From Sipunculus nudus (taxonomy: Eukaryota; Annelida; Sipuncula; Golfingiida; Sipunculidae): a stretch of DNA of 64,000 bases. The DNA lies in contig CM049306.1 of the NCBI GenBank assembly GCA_026874595.1, positions 28,633,519 through 28,697,518 on the forward strand, in the 5' to 3' direction. The position numbers were made by a program, and so were the translations under genes. Of the stretch, positions 45,553 to 58,999 are shown in pieces. The notes below the pieces were generated by a model that made no database searches, was not told the origin of the DNA, and saw nothing but the letters and a program-made list of their open reading frames with translations. Numbering within the stretch: position 1 is the stretch's first letter; each line of letters opens with the position of its first letter.

Positions 45553-48500
45553 AAAACCTGGTCTTAACTGTGCCATAATGGGAAGTCATGCCTTTTCTGT
45601 ATATCAGACACTCTAGACTAGAGTCTGGTTAATATTGTACACAGCTCCCTGGTCATCAACCTCTTAGATTTGTGCAGCAAATTTTTATGAACAAAAATCC
45701 AGATCTTGCGAGAGTCTGTTATAATTATGATGTAATGCGTATTGTAATTTATAAAACCAGGTGAAATGTATTTTATGGTATTTAAAGACCCTTGAATGTC
45801 CTCCTTGCCTGGGAATTATTAAACAAAAGAATATAACTTTGTAATATACTGAAACCACAGCATTACAAGTCTCTATATATGACAAATGTCTGCTGTTCAT
45901 ACTGTTACACCTGCAGCTGTTATTAAAATTTAAGACCTAGCATCTAGATATCACAGTTTGCATATTGGGCAAATCACTTATCTATCAGTCCAAGGGAGAT
46001 CTTGTAACTTCAGCTACTTATTCATCTTCTTCAGCAATGTCCTGTTTTAAAGCAACAGGTTACTCTTATCCGAAATTTTAAAAACTTTGAATTGCAGATT
46101 CTTAAATTTCTTAGGAATTTGCTCACTGTACAACACAAGTTCGGTGTGTCAAGTGTACAAAGAAAACTCATTAATTACAGAAGCCTGCAGAATCACCATG
46201 GTGGCAGAGTCTGTGGGAGGTGGGACGTGTCAAGGGATCACTGGTTCTATCTGTAGCACATTAAAAGCATGAAGCTGTGAGCCTGCTGTGTTCACGAGCA
46301 CAAGGTTCCATCATTTGTACCATATCAGTCCCACCAAGGATACTACTCTGTTCCTGCCAACAAGACAGCCTTTATATCACATCTCTGATGGCCACCTCTG
46401 GGATATAAAACATATATCTAGGATGTATCCTCCATGAAAAACCTTATTTATTATGTATAAAATGGAAAAAGAACATAATTGGCTGACATTACTTTTAGCC
46501 TGGGAAATTGTGAATCACTTTGAAAATATCAAGTCATACAAAAAATATTAAACAAGGGTTTACTCATATTTTGCATATTTAGGCTTAATTCTTCCTGAAA
46601 ATTCAAATATTATTTTTATTTTATATATTGTAAAATGCACAATATATTAAATGCTAGTCAATCATGGCTCAGTAGGAGGCATTTCAAATTGATGTGCCCA
46701 AGAAGCATTTCAATACATTTTATTAATAGTCATCTTCTCACTCAAAAACTGAAAAAAATCTGTATTTTCTATGCCTTGAAATAGCACTGCGATTTTAAAG
46801 AAAGTATACATGTGCACTACTGATATCACAACTTGGAAAACATGAAAGATTTATATCAGAGGACAAGTAAAAATACAAACTGACATATTTTTTTTAACCT
46901 TTATTTATCTTTACGTTTTCATTTTGCTAGGTGTTCATTAAATTTTCAATACAAGTTCCAAGAAAAATGATACTTATGTAAATGTTAAATTACACAATAA
47001 AAATTGCATCAGCCTCTTGGGTAAAATATGATCGAATGTAAGATGGATTTTTGCTGAATATTAATGGATTAAAATAAAAATGTATATATTTAAACCATCT
47101 TTTATGTAACTTTTTCTAGAACAGTGTGTATATTCAGATCACTTAAAGATAACATAAAGTGGATAAAAACAGACAGCACTGTCCTTACATCTGTACCCAA
47201 TCAAGCTTGACACCACCTCCACTTGACCTTGACCCCATTAATGGGTCATATGAGAAAGACACTTGAAAGTGTAGCTGTATTGGCTGAGATTGTGAGGTGT
47301 TTGTGAGACTGGCTGAGGGAGTAGGCTAGTGTCTGCAGCCTGTACAGCCAATACTGACCATAGCAGATCCATAGTTATCTTGTAACAGGGAGGGAACAAC
47401 AAGGATGCAAGGGATAAACACGTGATTATGGCTGCGGGTAGGGGATAGCACGCCTGTAATAACACATGCAAAGATTCCTGCCTGTTTTCACAGCTCATCT
47501 GCAGCTATTCAATACATGCTCTGTTCAATGTCCAGGTTCCTAAGGAAAACTTCACCTTTTGCTCTGTCTTCATACTACCTTGGCCAATCGTGACCATGAT
47601 TGATAACAAACATGCAGTTCTGATGAAAATGCAAATCGTACCATCTCCCAAATCTTCATGAATATTTGAATTCATGAATATTAGATCAATTCAACCAATG
47701 CACAACCCTGTTAGATATGTAAACAAGATACATTATACATAACACGAAAATTTGTTTAATGAAACAATTTGAGATGTCAGACAAAGCCTTATTCAAGGAT
47801 GAATCAACTTAGTTACAGCTGTTTCCCTCTCCCTAAAATAGAGGAAACCAGGGTGAACAAAGAAACAGAGACAATGAAACAAAGGGAGAGAGAGAGAGAG
47901 ATGTATGTGTATTTAAACAAAGGTAACTTAGATCAAATGAGGTATAATTTCTGTCTAAAGGCAATATGCACTATTAATTAGATGTTGTATTATTGGTAAA
48001 TAATTTCCCTAATTAATTTGAAATGTTTCATTTAGAATGGTCCATTTGTCACCTTTTCAGAATTATTCACAAGTTAATGCTCCCTGCATCTTTGGTCATA
48101 TAACGTGAGAATTTTAAGGAATGTTTGTAAGGTATCTTCAAAAGGTATGTTTTAATGCATATCTAGATGGAATAAGTCATCCTGATTGTTTCACTACTCA
48201 TACAGAGCAGCATCAGGTAGTTCAGTCTGGCTCAAAGGACACTCCACATGACAGCACTCGTCTGTGCATCTCAGGTTTGATTAAGGTAAAATACTACTTG
48301 ACCCTTTTTCTATAATAATAAGGAAAACAAATGGCACATAAGCCTCAAGAGTGCTTCAAGGCTGTGCAGTTTCAGGCAATAGCGATCCTATCTACTGGTT
48401 CAAGGTCACATCAAGGCCACCTAAATATGTCATACTGGAGAATTCACCTGGAAGCAAGCAGTGGCTTGTACAGTCGCCTGAGGCAACCAGTGATGAGGCT

Positions 48501-50877
48501 AGTTGCTAGCACCTGAGGCAAACTAAAGGAGTTCAACATTGTTTATACTGACCCACAGATACCCCTATAGTGTTGGTCCCACTTGAGACAGCGAAGTCAT
48601 GTTTACACCATATCTATTATGATTATGATATTCTGACATCCTGAGACATAACTAAACTCAGCCTGGTATTATCATACCCAGTATGACTACAGTCACGTAA
48701 AAGATTCTGACAGTTCCAGAAAATTTCATTTACAAAATATCATAGATCTTTAGTCTCTAAAGAAAAGCAATAAATTTAGTTCAACAAGAACAAAATCAAA
48801 ATGATAAAATATCAAAGAACCAAGTGTCAAAATGATCTCATCATTTATAAAATGTCTAATATTTTACCTCCTAGTGAAAAGGAATGAGGAAATCTGCTAG
48901 CCCTTAAAAAAGCCCGTAAAAAAAAAGAAATAATTTTGCATACTGTTAAGAGCTTTAATAAGGCATTATGTTAATGTTTATAATTAATCATACTTGCATT
49001 GAATAATTATAACCAACACATGGAATATGGACAATGACCATGGAGATAATTAAATCCCCATAGATACAAGATTTATTTATGATTGTGTGATGGCCAATTG
49101 AAATGCTGACAAAGGTCTTCGTGTGAAATGTTGTATGTCAGCCAGATGATGTCTCCTAAAAGAGATACTATTTTGCAGATGGTCCATGTTTGCCAAATGC
49201 CATTAAGCTAACAAGTGGTTTTTATACAAGTTTGAACAATGACATCACAATAGCGGTGGAGGCACTACATGGAATCAGGTATGGTGAAATAAATTATGAA
49301 CTTACTGATCACAAGAGGGGATTGTTCTTTGAAATAAAGCATCACCTCAAAGGTCTATTCAAACAGTTGAGATCTAAAAATAAATGTCACCAAGCTTTAC
49401 TTTATTATTCATAAGGTTATAAACATTACTTGTCATTTTACAACAAATCCCAAAACTACAATAGGACAGCAGTTGTAACAGCCTGTGTTTTATAGTGGCT
49501 ATTGTGACAGAGGAGACACATGATGCACAATTCTGTCCCTGTGTGTACTGAGGCAGTTGGAAGACAAACATGTTCTGAAAACATCTGTACCGGTATATCA
49601 AGTTAAACAAGTCTGCTACAAGGTTTTCCTGAAGTGATTTACATAACTGTTTTCTTAGACAAACAGGCACAATGAGAATTAATTATTTTACTCTCTTTTG
49701 TGCTTTAGGTCAAGGTCAAGACACATATACACACATAAGACAAAGAATGATGATTTTCTATTGTTACTGATGTAACATTCACATTCTTCTTTTTCCTTTC
49801 ACAATAATGTTACTTTTATGAAAATATCAATTAAATTTACACACTTCATATTTTGATTTGACAAATTAAATATAAAATATCTTACTAAAGTCTTGGGATG
49901 CTTACAAATTTCTACAAAATGCATAAAATACTTGCTCAGTTTTGGCCTGGATCATAAGGCTTGGAACAGGTTTTCAATAGCCCAGGTGTATTCTATCCTT
50001 TTGTTGCATTTCTTCTTGTTTCTCAAGAGTTCATATCCAGATTGAACCATGAATGTGATGTAACAATAGTTGGTTAAAAAAGCAAGAATTTATTACAAAC
50101 TATAAGATAAAGCTGCAAAAAAGGTTTACTCCCTGTTAAAAATCTGAATGTCAACCATTATTATCTCTCGCTTGCCAGCCATTTTTCAGAAAAAACCTAT
50201 TACCAAAAGACATGGTTTTATTGACATTAGTGATCCAGAATTCAACAGGGAGTTGTTTCTTTTCTTAATTTTCCTTTCCCACCTACAAACTATCACAATG
50301 GGGATGCGGGTGAACAATTACTCTTACCATATAATGTTGACTATTGGGAAAATTTCAGAGGTTCATGTCCCCAGTGCTCCCGGTGGGGAATGCCTAGTTA
50401 TTATATGATGCTAAGTCTATGTGTCTTTTGGGAGCTCTTGGTCATAGGCAATTTGGGAAGATTACGGTACTCGTCCCACAGGGTTATTACCAACCTCACA
50501 TTAATGTGTTTGATAGCTTCGAGCATGACTGTGTTCAAAGTTGATAGTGACCCTAATGTTCAATATTTAAACAGGAAACCCATAGTTCCTAAAGCTCATC
50601 ACAAACTGTAAGCAAGCATAAGATAAGGGCTGTCCTGAAATCCAGCCTCTCATGATTTGAGTATAATCTCCCTATTAAAGATCGAAGAATAACTTTCCTT
50701 CTTAAGATCCTGCAATTCAGGAAGGTTTCCATGATGTTTTAATCAAGACAATTTTATCCTGCTGTTGTATTGATTTTTTATTTTCACTGATTCACCTTAC
50801 TTGAAAGCAGGTTGAAAACTGCAGAATGTGATTCCTTGTATTTTACTTAAATACTATGTAAGTATTAAATATTATAT
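45553..50877. other. Unique sequence, no named gene
   Basis: Over 5 kb with small frames only: 46087-46272 plus, 47238-47498 minus, 48121-48315 plus and 49190-49414 plus. None has a recognisable domain. A (GA)n tract of about 18 bases sits near 47886. The stretch 50178-50610 looks like decayed coding sequence and is listed separately. Confidence 0.4.
50178..50610 (+). pseudogene. Decayed coding-like segment of unknown origin
   Basis: Two overlapping plus frames (50148-50408 and 50390-50611) and a third frame carrying GALGHRQFGKITVLVPQGYY followed by QPHINVFDSFEHDC together read like one protein broken by frameshifts. Composition is mixed and balanced, unlike the AT-rich surroundings. A CCATTTTTCAG acceptor-like site precedes it at about 50178-50189. 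I do not recognise the family. A dead transposable-element gene is the simplest guess. Confidence 0.3.
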
Positions 50878-51720
50878 GAAACAAGGGACCAATGGGTCAC
50901 TGCGCTCAGCTGTTATATATGATCACAAAATATGATTTGGAAGAGCAGGTAGGCAAAGGCTGGTTTTATGTGGTAATTTAATGTAAGTTCTATTATGAGT
51001 TGATAATAGTTAATATAATGGAGACAGGGAAGAGGATTAATGTCATTTATAAATATTTACAGTTGGAAATGGTGTGCTATTATCACATAGGTTTTGACTT
51101 GGCCATAAAACTTCACCTACATTGCAGCAGAATTATTTGAAAAGTTAAACTACTTATTAAAAATTAATTACAAATAGTGTCAAATATGATTTAAATTAAA
51201 AATAATAATAGTATCATGTTTTTTTCATCAAAGATTTTTTAATAATATTATCAAAATAAATGATTATTAAAATAATATTATAGAATATATTCATAAATGC
51301 ATTTGTATTCAAATACTTTCATATTTACCTGTATTCCTATCCTTATACATGAAATTATGGAGTACATATTCATATTTGCATTCAAAAACATTTGCAAAGT
51401 ACTGCACCATGTCTGGTATTTATTCAGTTTCAGCCAAACAAAGTTCTTGAGAATCCAGAATAAACAAATATCACAAATTTAAATAATGATCATAAGTACC
51501 TTGTTTTTTTTAATTTTATTTATATTCAAAAATAAAACTATAATATTCACTTTGGACTACCTTCACATCAATCAAGAGTCTTATGACAATTATCAACATT
51601 ACAGAAATCATAATGAGAACTTGTCTAAGATCTGATTTTTTATCATATTCAAATATTTTTATTTAAACAACAAATTTTTCAAAAAAAATTTGAAGTATCT
51701 CAGTTATGAAACCATTATAG

Positions 51721-53873
51721 ATGTGTCGGAACGACACAAATGCCCCCGCCTGGGGCAAATTAGAAACATTTGTTAAATTTTGTAAAAATTTTTTAAGTTC
51801 AGGAGGTGTCATATGGTAAAAAGTAGGTCAACAAGGGCAAAATGCAAACTCGATCTATAACGGGTCATTATCAAGCAACACACGAAAAATCAGGCCAGTA
51901 TCTGCAGGCATTGTGAAAAAAAGTCCATACGTGCATTTTCATAAAAATTTCTGTCTTTCATGAAATTTTCTATGTTCAGGATCTGTCATATGGTCAAAAA
52001 TAAGTCAACTGGGACGAAACGCGTACTTGATCTGTAAGTGGTGCCATTATGTGCCAACAAACCAAACATTAGGCTAGTATCTGTAAGCATTGCATTGCAA
52101 AACTAGAATATTAGCAAAAGCTGATTATCAGTTATAAATTTAAATTGGAGAGGTATGTACCATGTTTCATAACAATCCACCAAATGCTTCCTGAGAAATA
52201 AGCTTGTGTGTTTTTTTTCTATACTAAGCTCTGTGACCTTGAAAAGTAGGTCAAGATCACCCATCTTTGAACTTGACCAAAATTTTGTAAATAGCATGCA
52301 TTAGCACTGAAGAAATTTAGTTCCTCTGTTGAATACCTTTGGAGATATCCTGCACAAAAGGCCAAAATTGAAAAATCTGATAAAAATTGATTAAAAAATC
52401 AGAAATTGTAGGTGGTGCCACCAAAATTGTGCAGCACGCACAGACCTTCATTCCAAATGATCATAGTAAGTTTTGTGAAAATCCACACAATGGTTCCTGA
52501 GATATAAGCTTCTGAGTGTTTTTGTATAATCAGCTCTTAAACAAAGAAAAATAGGTCAAGGTCACCCATCTTTGCACTTGACCAAGATTTTGTTGATATA
52601 CATCTTCACTGATGAAATAAAATTCCAACGGTGAATCCTTTTAGAGATATCCTGCTCACAAGGCCAAAATTGAAAATTCCGATAAAAATTGATTAAAAAA
52701 TCAGAAATTGTAGGTGGCGCCACCGAAATTGTGCAGCACTTACAGACCATCAGTCCCAATGATCATAGTAAGTTTTGTGAAAATCCACACAATGGTTCCC
52801 GAGATATAAGCTTCTGAGTATTTTTCTATAATCAGCTCTAAAATGTAGAAAAATGGGTCAAGGTCACCCATCTTCAGACTTGACTGAGATTTTATCGATA
52901 TACATCTTCACTGATGAAATAAAATTCCAACCGTGAATCCTTTAAGAGAAATCCTGCTCACAAGGTAAAAGTTAACAGACGTGGACGGACGGACGTCACA
53001 TGGACAGACAGACGGACAGCTTGGGTGACGACAATAGCCCATCAACCTATGAGCTGAGGGCTAAAAAGGGCTGTACATGTACATTTTTCATGAAAATTTA
53101 TATTTTTCATGCAATTTTCTATGTTTAGGAGCCATGAAACAATCAAAAGTAGGTCAACCGTGACGAAACGTGAACTTGATCTGTAACTGGTCATTATCTG
53201 TCCACACACCAAAAATCAGGCCAATATCTGCAGGCATTGCGAAAAAAGTCCGTACATGTGTGTTTGTCATGAAAATATCAATTTTTTCATGAAATTTTCT
53301 AAGTTAAGATGCCGTATAATGGTCAAAATTAGGTCAACTGGGACGAAACGCGAACTCGATCTATATCTGGTCATTATCTACCTACACACCAAAAATCAGG
53401 CCAATATCTGAAAGCATTGGGAAAAAAAGTCCATACATGTGTATTTGTCATGAAAATTTCTATTTTTCATTAAGTTTAGGAGCCATAAAACGGTCAAAAG
53501 GAGGTCAACCGGGACGAAACGTGAACTCGATCTGTAACTGGTCATTATCTGCCCACACACCAAAAATCAGGGCAAAATTTGCAGGCATTGCGAAAAAAAG
53601 TCCATACATGTGTATTTGTCATGAAAATTTCTATTTTTCATGAAATTTTCTAAGTTTAGGAGCCGTAAAACAGTCAAAATTAGGTCAACTGGGACGAAAC
53701 GCGAACTTGATCTGTAACTGGTAATTATCTGTCCACACACCAAAAATCAGGCCAATATCTGCAGGCATTGTGAAAAAAAGTCCGTACAACTGTTTGATTT
53801 CGGAAATGACGGAATGACGGAAGGACGGACATGGGTAAAACTATATGCCCCGGCAACTTTGTGGCGGGGGCAT
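51721..53873 (+). mobile_element. Element E inserted in D copy 2
   Basis: The 5' end has a perfect hairpin GTGTCG-GAA-CGACAC (51723-51737) followed by ATGCCCCCGCC (51740-51750). The 3' end is GGCGGGGGCAT (53863-53873), the exact inverse complement. The interior is a tandem array of about 175-180-bp units with GGGACGAAACGCGAACTCGA, copies at 52011, 53159, 53340, 53511 and 53691. A short GACGGA-rich stretch precedes the 3' end. E is interrupted by F. There are no coding frames. Confidence 0.85.
52094..53064 (+). mobile_element. Element F inserted in element E
   Basis: An array of about 300-bp units (palindromes at 52411 and 52713; TTCCCGAGATATAAGCTT boxes), then a GACGGACGGACG microsatellite. 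It ends in a hairpin with TAGCCC pairing with GGGCTA and the last bases CTAA (53061-53064). It interrupts an E unit between GCATTGC and the GTACATGT phrase. The 5' edge is uncertain by about 10 bp. Confidence 0.8.
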
Positions 53874-54155
53874 AAAAAATAACCCAAGGATAAGAATACC
53901 CTATAAATTATACAAGGAGAAAACTAGAGATGGGCAAGTTTAATTTTATTAACTGAAATATAGGAACCAGTAATATGAATTTTGATTATTTACATAGTCT
54001 TGAGACAGCTGTTAAAGCCAAGTGTCTGAATGTCATAAGTGAAACATATTGACATCTTTAATCAGTACTTGTCCGAGTAAATTTTAAATATTTTTACATA
54101 TATTAACTTTTTTTTAAAATTTGAAATAAATATAAATTAGCAAGCTGAAACACTT

Positions 54156-55163
54156 GGAAAAGATCTGGGAATTTAGATTTATATTATCAACTGCATCTTT
54201 GTCAATCATTAATTTCCTTCATATTATCCCTAATAGTATAGAACAATATAATTTAATTATTTTTTTTCATTATTAAAATTGAAAAGAAAAATACCATAGG
54301 TGACTCAATGGTGTTATTTGGAATACATTTTCATACATCCATCAACTATCAAATTCCTTTTTAATGATTTTTTTAAAGTTGTTATTTTAACCTATAAAAT
54401 TTTTTTTATTTATTATTTATTGTTATGCTGTTGGTCTAAACAACTAATAGATTAATTGGGTTGGACACCATAATCAACTGAGGCCAGCCATAAGCTGCCA
54501 GTCTGACCAGTATATGCCCCACCTCAAGCGTGCATAATCGGCCTGAAAGGTCAACTACAGGTCAAGCAAAAGTATTCCAAATCTCATTATATTATCATAT
54601 AACATAATTCTCTATGAAAAAATATTAATATAGATTTTAAATAAAATAAGCCCAATTCCTGGAGGAAAAACATTTTTTCTATCTATTTTTCCACCAAAAA
54701 CATGAGGTTGTGTAATTTGTTCAAAAACTATTGGCACATCTATGAGCACTGTCAACTCGGCAGTGACGTCACATACTGGGAAATCCCCTGTGACTAAAAT
54801 TTCTAGACCTCAGTAAAAGCATAGCATTTCTGCCTCTGTCAGTCCCAAATTTTCAGCAGAGAATAAATACAACATGCATTACTAGATCTGAGTTGTTGTT
54901 AAAATTCAGTCCATGATGTCACATGTGTACCAGCTAATCAAACCAGGACAAAGTCTGGGATCTGGATGAAATCCTCCCATCACACAACAAACGCTAATGG
55001 AATAGGTTTACTTAACCTACAGGACATACAGGTGACTGAAGAGGGGCTGGGTAAAGCCATGGTAGACCATCACTTTTCATGTATATGAACAATGCAAGTA
55101 CTAAATATTTTGAATAAGAAACAATTACACAAACATCACTGCTGAAATTCTGGCACAGGTGCA
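54156..55163. other. Unique sequence, nothing supported
   Basis: AT-rich with a slightly more GC-balanced segment at 54450-54560 and 54750-54990. It shows no recognisable gene or repeat. Confidence 0.4.
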
Positions 55164-55740
55164 CACAACACAAAAACAAGGGACCCATGGGTCACGGCGC
55201 TCAGATGATTGTGATTGGACTATAAATGTTTCTCCACTGTGATATTATATCAAGTGGATAAAGCTTATGAATATCATGGACATGTTTGGCTATTATAAAG
55301 GAATGTAATGTAATATGTGAGTAAAAGATAAATGAAATTACCTGACTGATGGATTAATAGAGTAAAATATAGTGGTTTATTTTTTATTTATTTAGGAGGG
55401 GTTGAAAATTGTGATATATTTGAGCAAATATGAATGCAATGACAGCAGTAATAAGCAGTTGTAGAATGATGATAAGGCTATTTGTTGAAGGATCTAAAGT
55501 GTATGGTAGTCTGCAAGCTTTCAATTTGACAGATATGATGTTATGATTAACTATGCTGATGAAGTGATTTATGAATATGTGACTGTATGACACAATATCT
55601 CTTTAGTCTTGACAAGGTACATTATTGTGATGCCCACTATGTCTACATATTACACAATATTGACATAATTTCTGGCATGTACATATGTACCTATTGACGA
55701 ATAGTTATACAAAATATTAAAGTATGAATATATCTGATTC
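55164..55740 (+). mobile_element. 5' end of a further HINE-like element
   Basis: AACAAGGGACCCATGGGTCA followed by CGCTCAGATGA matches the 5' signature of the complete elements. Near 55668, TTTCTGGCATGTACATA resembles the A-family body (compare 397 and 43209). No matching 3' hairpin was found downstream, so the copy is probably truncated. The right edge is a guess. Confidence 0.5.
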
Positions 55741-56949
55741 ATCTTGTTCTCCCTTACTGAGGCTGACTTTGGGATGGGGTTCGGAGGAGGGAAAAGTGAG
55801 GGAAGCACAAAGGTGGATGTAGAAATATTCTATTGTAATGTTTTTCATTTATATAAGAATATGAAAAGCTAAGAGAAAAGGGGCCCTCCTACTTGGTTAT
55901 AGTAAAGTTCTAAATATATGATTGCAAACTAATACTCTGACAAGACTGTCATGAAGAAAAACAGTAAAAATTTTGAGATACTGTGATGCATATGAAAATT
56001 TACAGATGGACAGGCAAGTGGAAAGAATGGACTAATACCTTTATTTCACTTTCAAGAGAATAATGCATTTAAGTTTATATATAAGCCTAATTTTTTAGCA
56101 TATCCACTTTTTCCATTAAGAAGTTTTTATCTGAATCATTTTTTTATTTACAGGTTTTATTGATTTTTAATAAAAAACTGAAAATATAAGTAAAAATATT
56201 AGAATTGTTGCAAAAGTTGCAATCATTATATATACAGAGTAAAAAAACTGAAACTATAAGTTAAAATATTAGAATTGTTGCAAAAGTTTCAATCATTATA
56301 TATCCAGAGTGTAGCTCATATTGGGTCATATTATGCATACACATATATTTTACTATTTTTAAATCATAAATGTTTAAACTGAATTGAAAAGAAAACAATG
56401 CCACAACATGGAATCTACAAGAATATTCCTTGAATCACTATTAAAAAGTTTTGCACATTGGAGTTTCAGTACATGCTTAATTTTGTTCACCAAAATAAAA
56501 TAAAAGATTCAGTAAATTTGATAAAATAAAACATCTTTTCAAATAAAGTATACACACTGTTGGTTGAATGAGGGAAAAACAATATCATTGTGCTAATTAC
56601 TATCCCAGTTTTAATTTATTACTGGAATTAATAGTCAATTTCACACCTGGTGAAGTTTTCACTCTTCTGAAGTAAGGAATTACTTATCTGATGTAGCATA
56701 TTTAGCCTAGAACAATAATGAATCAAATACAGAAAATGATAACATTCATCTAGTTTATGCACCATCTGGGGGGGGGGGGGGAGGGGAGTGCAGGGCAGAG
56801 GGGAAGCCTGCTGGTAGTGGCCAAGCTGAGCCAAGGCAAGCTGCCTGGGGTGGGTTACATAATGCAAGTGAAGGCTGTACTACTAGGTGGGCTAAGAGTA
56901 AACAACACTTGACATGGTGTATGAAAATGTGAATAAAAGCTATTATTTC
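55741..56949. other. Mostly unique sequence with small repeats
   Basis: Contains the two-copy 69-bp repeat at 56171-56309 and a poly-G tract of about 14 at 56768. Proline-rich frames at 56628-56952 minus come from that tract. No gene is supported. Confidence 0.4.
56171..56309 (+). repeat. 69-bp tandem duplication
   Basis: TATTAGAATTGTTGCAAAAG appears twice with period 69. The copies differ at a handful of positions. Confidence 0.9.
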
Positions 56950-57520
56950 CAATCAATTTCTTTGAATTTTACAATTTAAAAGATTAAATCCTTATTAATA
57001 TATGCTGTGAAAATTAAATCAACAGTGCTTACAGGGAAAAAACGTGCCATTGCCAAAGTTGGACAAAATTTAAGGTATTGATATTTTATTTATGCTAATA
57101 AATTGAAAAATTTGCAAAATTCAGATCTATTTTTTTTGGGTAAACAATTGAATCTTGATTAAATAAAGTTATATTCCTGAAAAAAAGTCTCTAGGTTCAG
57201 CAATTCTCATGTTAGGTGAGTAAATATATTTCCTGATTTTTTAAAAATTGCATTATATTTTGGCCAATAACTTCAAAATAATACCAAATACTGACTAATT
57301 TTTGGTGTGTTCATAGAAAATGTATGAAAGAATGTGAATACTAAATATGATCAAAAACAGATCAGTGGTTTTGATATTAGGCAGCCTTGAAGTGTAACAA
57401 TGGCTTTTTTTATTGAAAACGGAGGTTTTTCCTTAATATCTCGAAGGAACAAAGTCCTAATGACCCAATTTTCGGTATGGTAGGAGATTTTGGGGACATC
57501 TAACATTATGCCAACAGCCT
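56950..57520 (+). mobile_element. Truncated A-family copy
   Basis: Homologous to the A body from ATGCTGTGAAAATTAAATC to GGGGACATCTAACATTATGCC. It stops abruptly before the microsatellite and hairpin. More diverged than the copies at 41-45 kb. Confidence 0.8.
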
Positions 57521-57610
57521 GGGGAGCATAGAGATGTGCACTGAATGACCTACAGTCATTAAAGTGGACTGCTTGACAATGTAAGGGAATACAACAAGAG
57601 CCTCCAAAAA

Positions 57611-58340
57611 AATTCAATAACTAGCCTAATTTTGCATCTTTTATTTTCAAATTTTAGATTTTAACAGATTAAATCCTTGTGTACATGCTGTGAAAATTAA
57701 ATCCACAGTACTTACAGGAAAAAAACGTGCCGTGGCCAAAGTTGGGCAAAATTTAAGGTACCAATTTTATATTTTTGCCAATATTTAAAAAAATTTAACA
57801 GATTTTGATCTAATTTTTGGTATACAATTAAATTTTGATTAATTAAAGTTGTATTACTGAAAAAAGGCCCTACCTTTAACACTTTTGGTCTTAAGTGACC
57901 AAATATCTTTCCTGATTTTTTTAAAGTCCATTATGTTTGGGCCCATAACTTTTTTAAATTAAATAATACTGACTTAATTTCTGGCATGTACATAGGAACT
58001 ATATAGAGGAATATTTATGATAAATATGAAGGAAACCAGATGAGTGGTTTTGATATTAGGCAGTCCTGAAGTGTAAAAATAGATTTCTAATAAAAAATTG
58101 AGGTTTTTCCTTAATATCTCAAAGGAACAAAGTCCTATTGACCAAATTTTCGGCATGGTAGGAGATTTTGGGGACATCTAACTGTATGCCGAATTTCAGA
58201 TTCATAGGTCCAATGGTGTCGAAACGTGCCAGTCTTACGGACGGACATCCAGACAGACGGACGGACAGACAGACGGACAGACAGACAATGGACAATGGAC
58301 CACGACTATAGCTCAGATGACTTATAGTCAGCTGAGCTAA
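57611..58340 (+). mobile_element. A-family copy with intact 3' end
   Basis: Begins with TCAATAACTAGCCTAATTTT, the start of the A half in the complete elements (42841, 44829). It ends with an ACGG/ACAG microsatellite, hairpin and GAGCTAA at 58334-58340. The minus open frame at 57974-58177 is homologous to 376-594 and 45194-45397. Confidence 0.85.
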
Positions 58341-58640
58341 TTATTGTAGCTGGCACCACCAGTCTTGTATACAACAAAGCTATCAGAGATATATACATAT
58401 GCCCAATTTCAGAGTGATATATCAAATCCCTCCTGAGAAATAAGCAGGGACACACACTGTGCAAAAATTATTGTAGGTGGCACCACCAGTCTTGAATACA
58501 ACAAAGCTATTCAATATGTATAAATATGCCAATTTCAGGCTGATATATCAAATTCCTCTGTAGAAATAAGCAGGCACATACACTGTGCAAAAGTCATTGT
58601 AGGTGGCAACACTTTTCTTGTGAATGAGAAAGCAATCAAA
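58341..58640 (+). repeat. Three-unit tandem repeat, about 122 bp
   Basis: GGCACCACCAGTCTTG-type units start near 58341, 58462 and 58588. Each carries a TATATCAAAT box and AGAAATAAGCAGG. The GGTGGCACCACC core ties it to the palindrome-bearing families. Confidence 0.8.
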
Positions 58641-58999
58641 GACACATAGACAGGTCAAAAGATCAGGCCAATACCTCAAACTTACCTTGAATCTGGGCTG
58701 ACCAGGCCTAGGTGAGAAAGGCAGTTGCCCCGAGTGAACTGTGACAAATTGCTGGCTCAGGCTATTGCACTGAGTGAGCTCATGACCTGCACCTGGCCAG
58801 ACTTAGTGAACCTTTGACCTGTACCTGGCTGCACTGAGTGAACTCTTGACCTGTTGCATAATCTGACACAGTTGGCAGTCTGCCAAAGCTGTAAATAGAT
58901 CCAGACTGACCTTTGGCCTGTTGCCAAATCTAAAATAGTAGCCACACCATTGCATAAGCTCACAGATTGGCTCCCCATGCAGCCTTGAAGGGGCATGAC

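Larger units (their letters stand above)
50880..54155 (+). mobile_element. Element D copy 2, split by element E
   Basis: The 5' signature AACAAGGGACCAATGGGTCA with GCTCAGCTG is at 50880. 50880-51720 and 53878-54155 align with the continuous D copy at 30838-32121. The break falls between CCATTATAG and ATAACCCAAGGATAAGAA, which in copy 1 is CCATTATAAGAATAAAAAAT. Copy 2 has no flanking G TIR. Confidence 0.85.
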
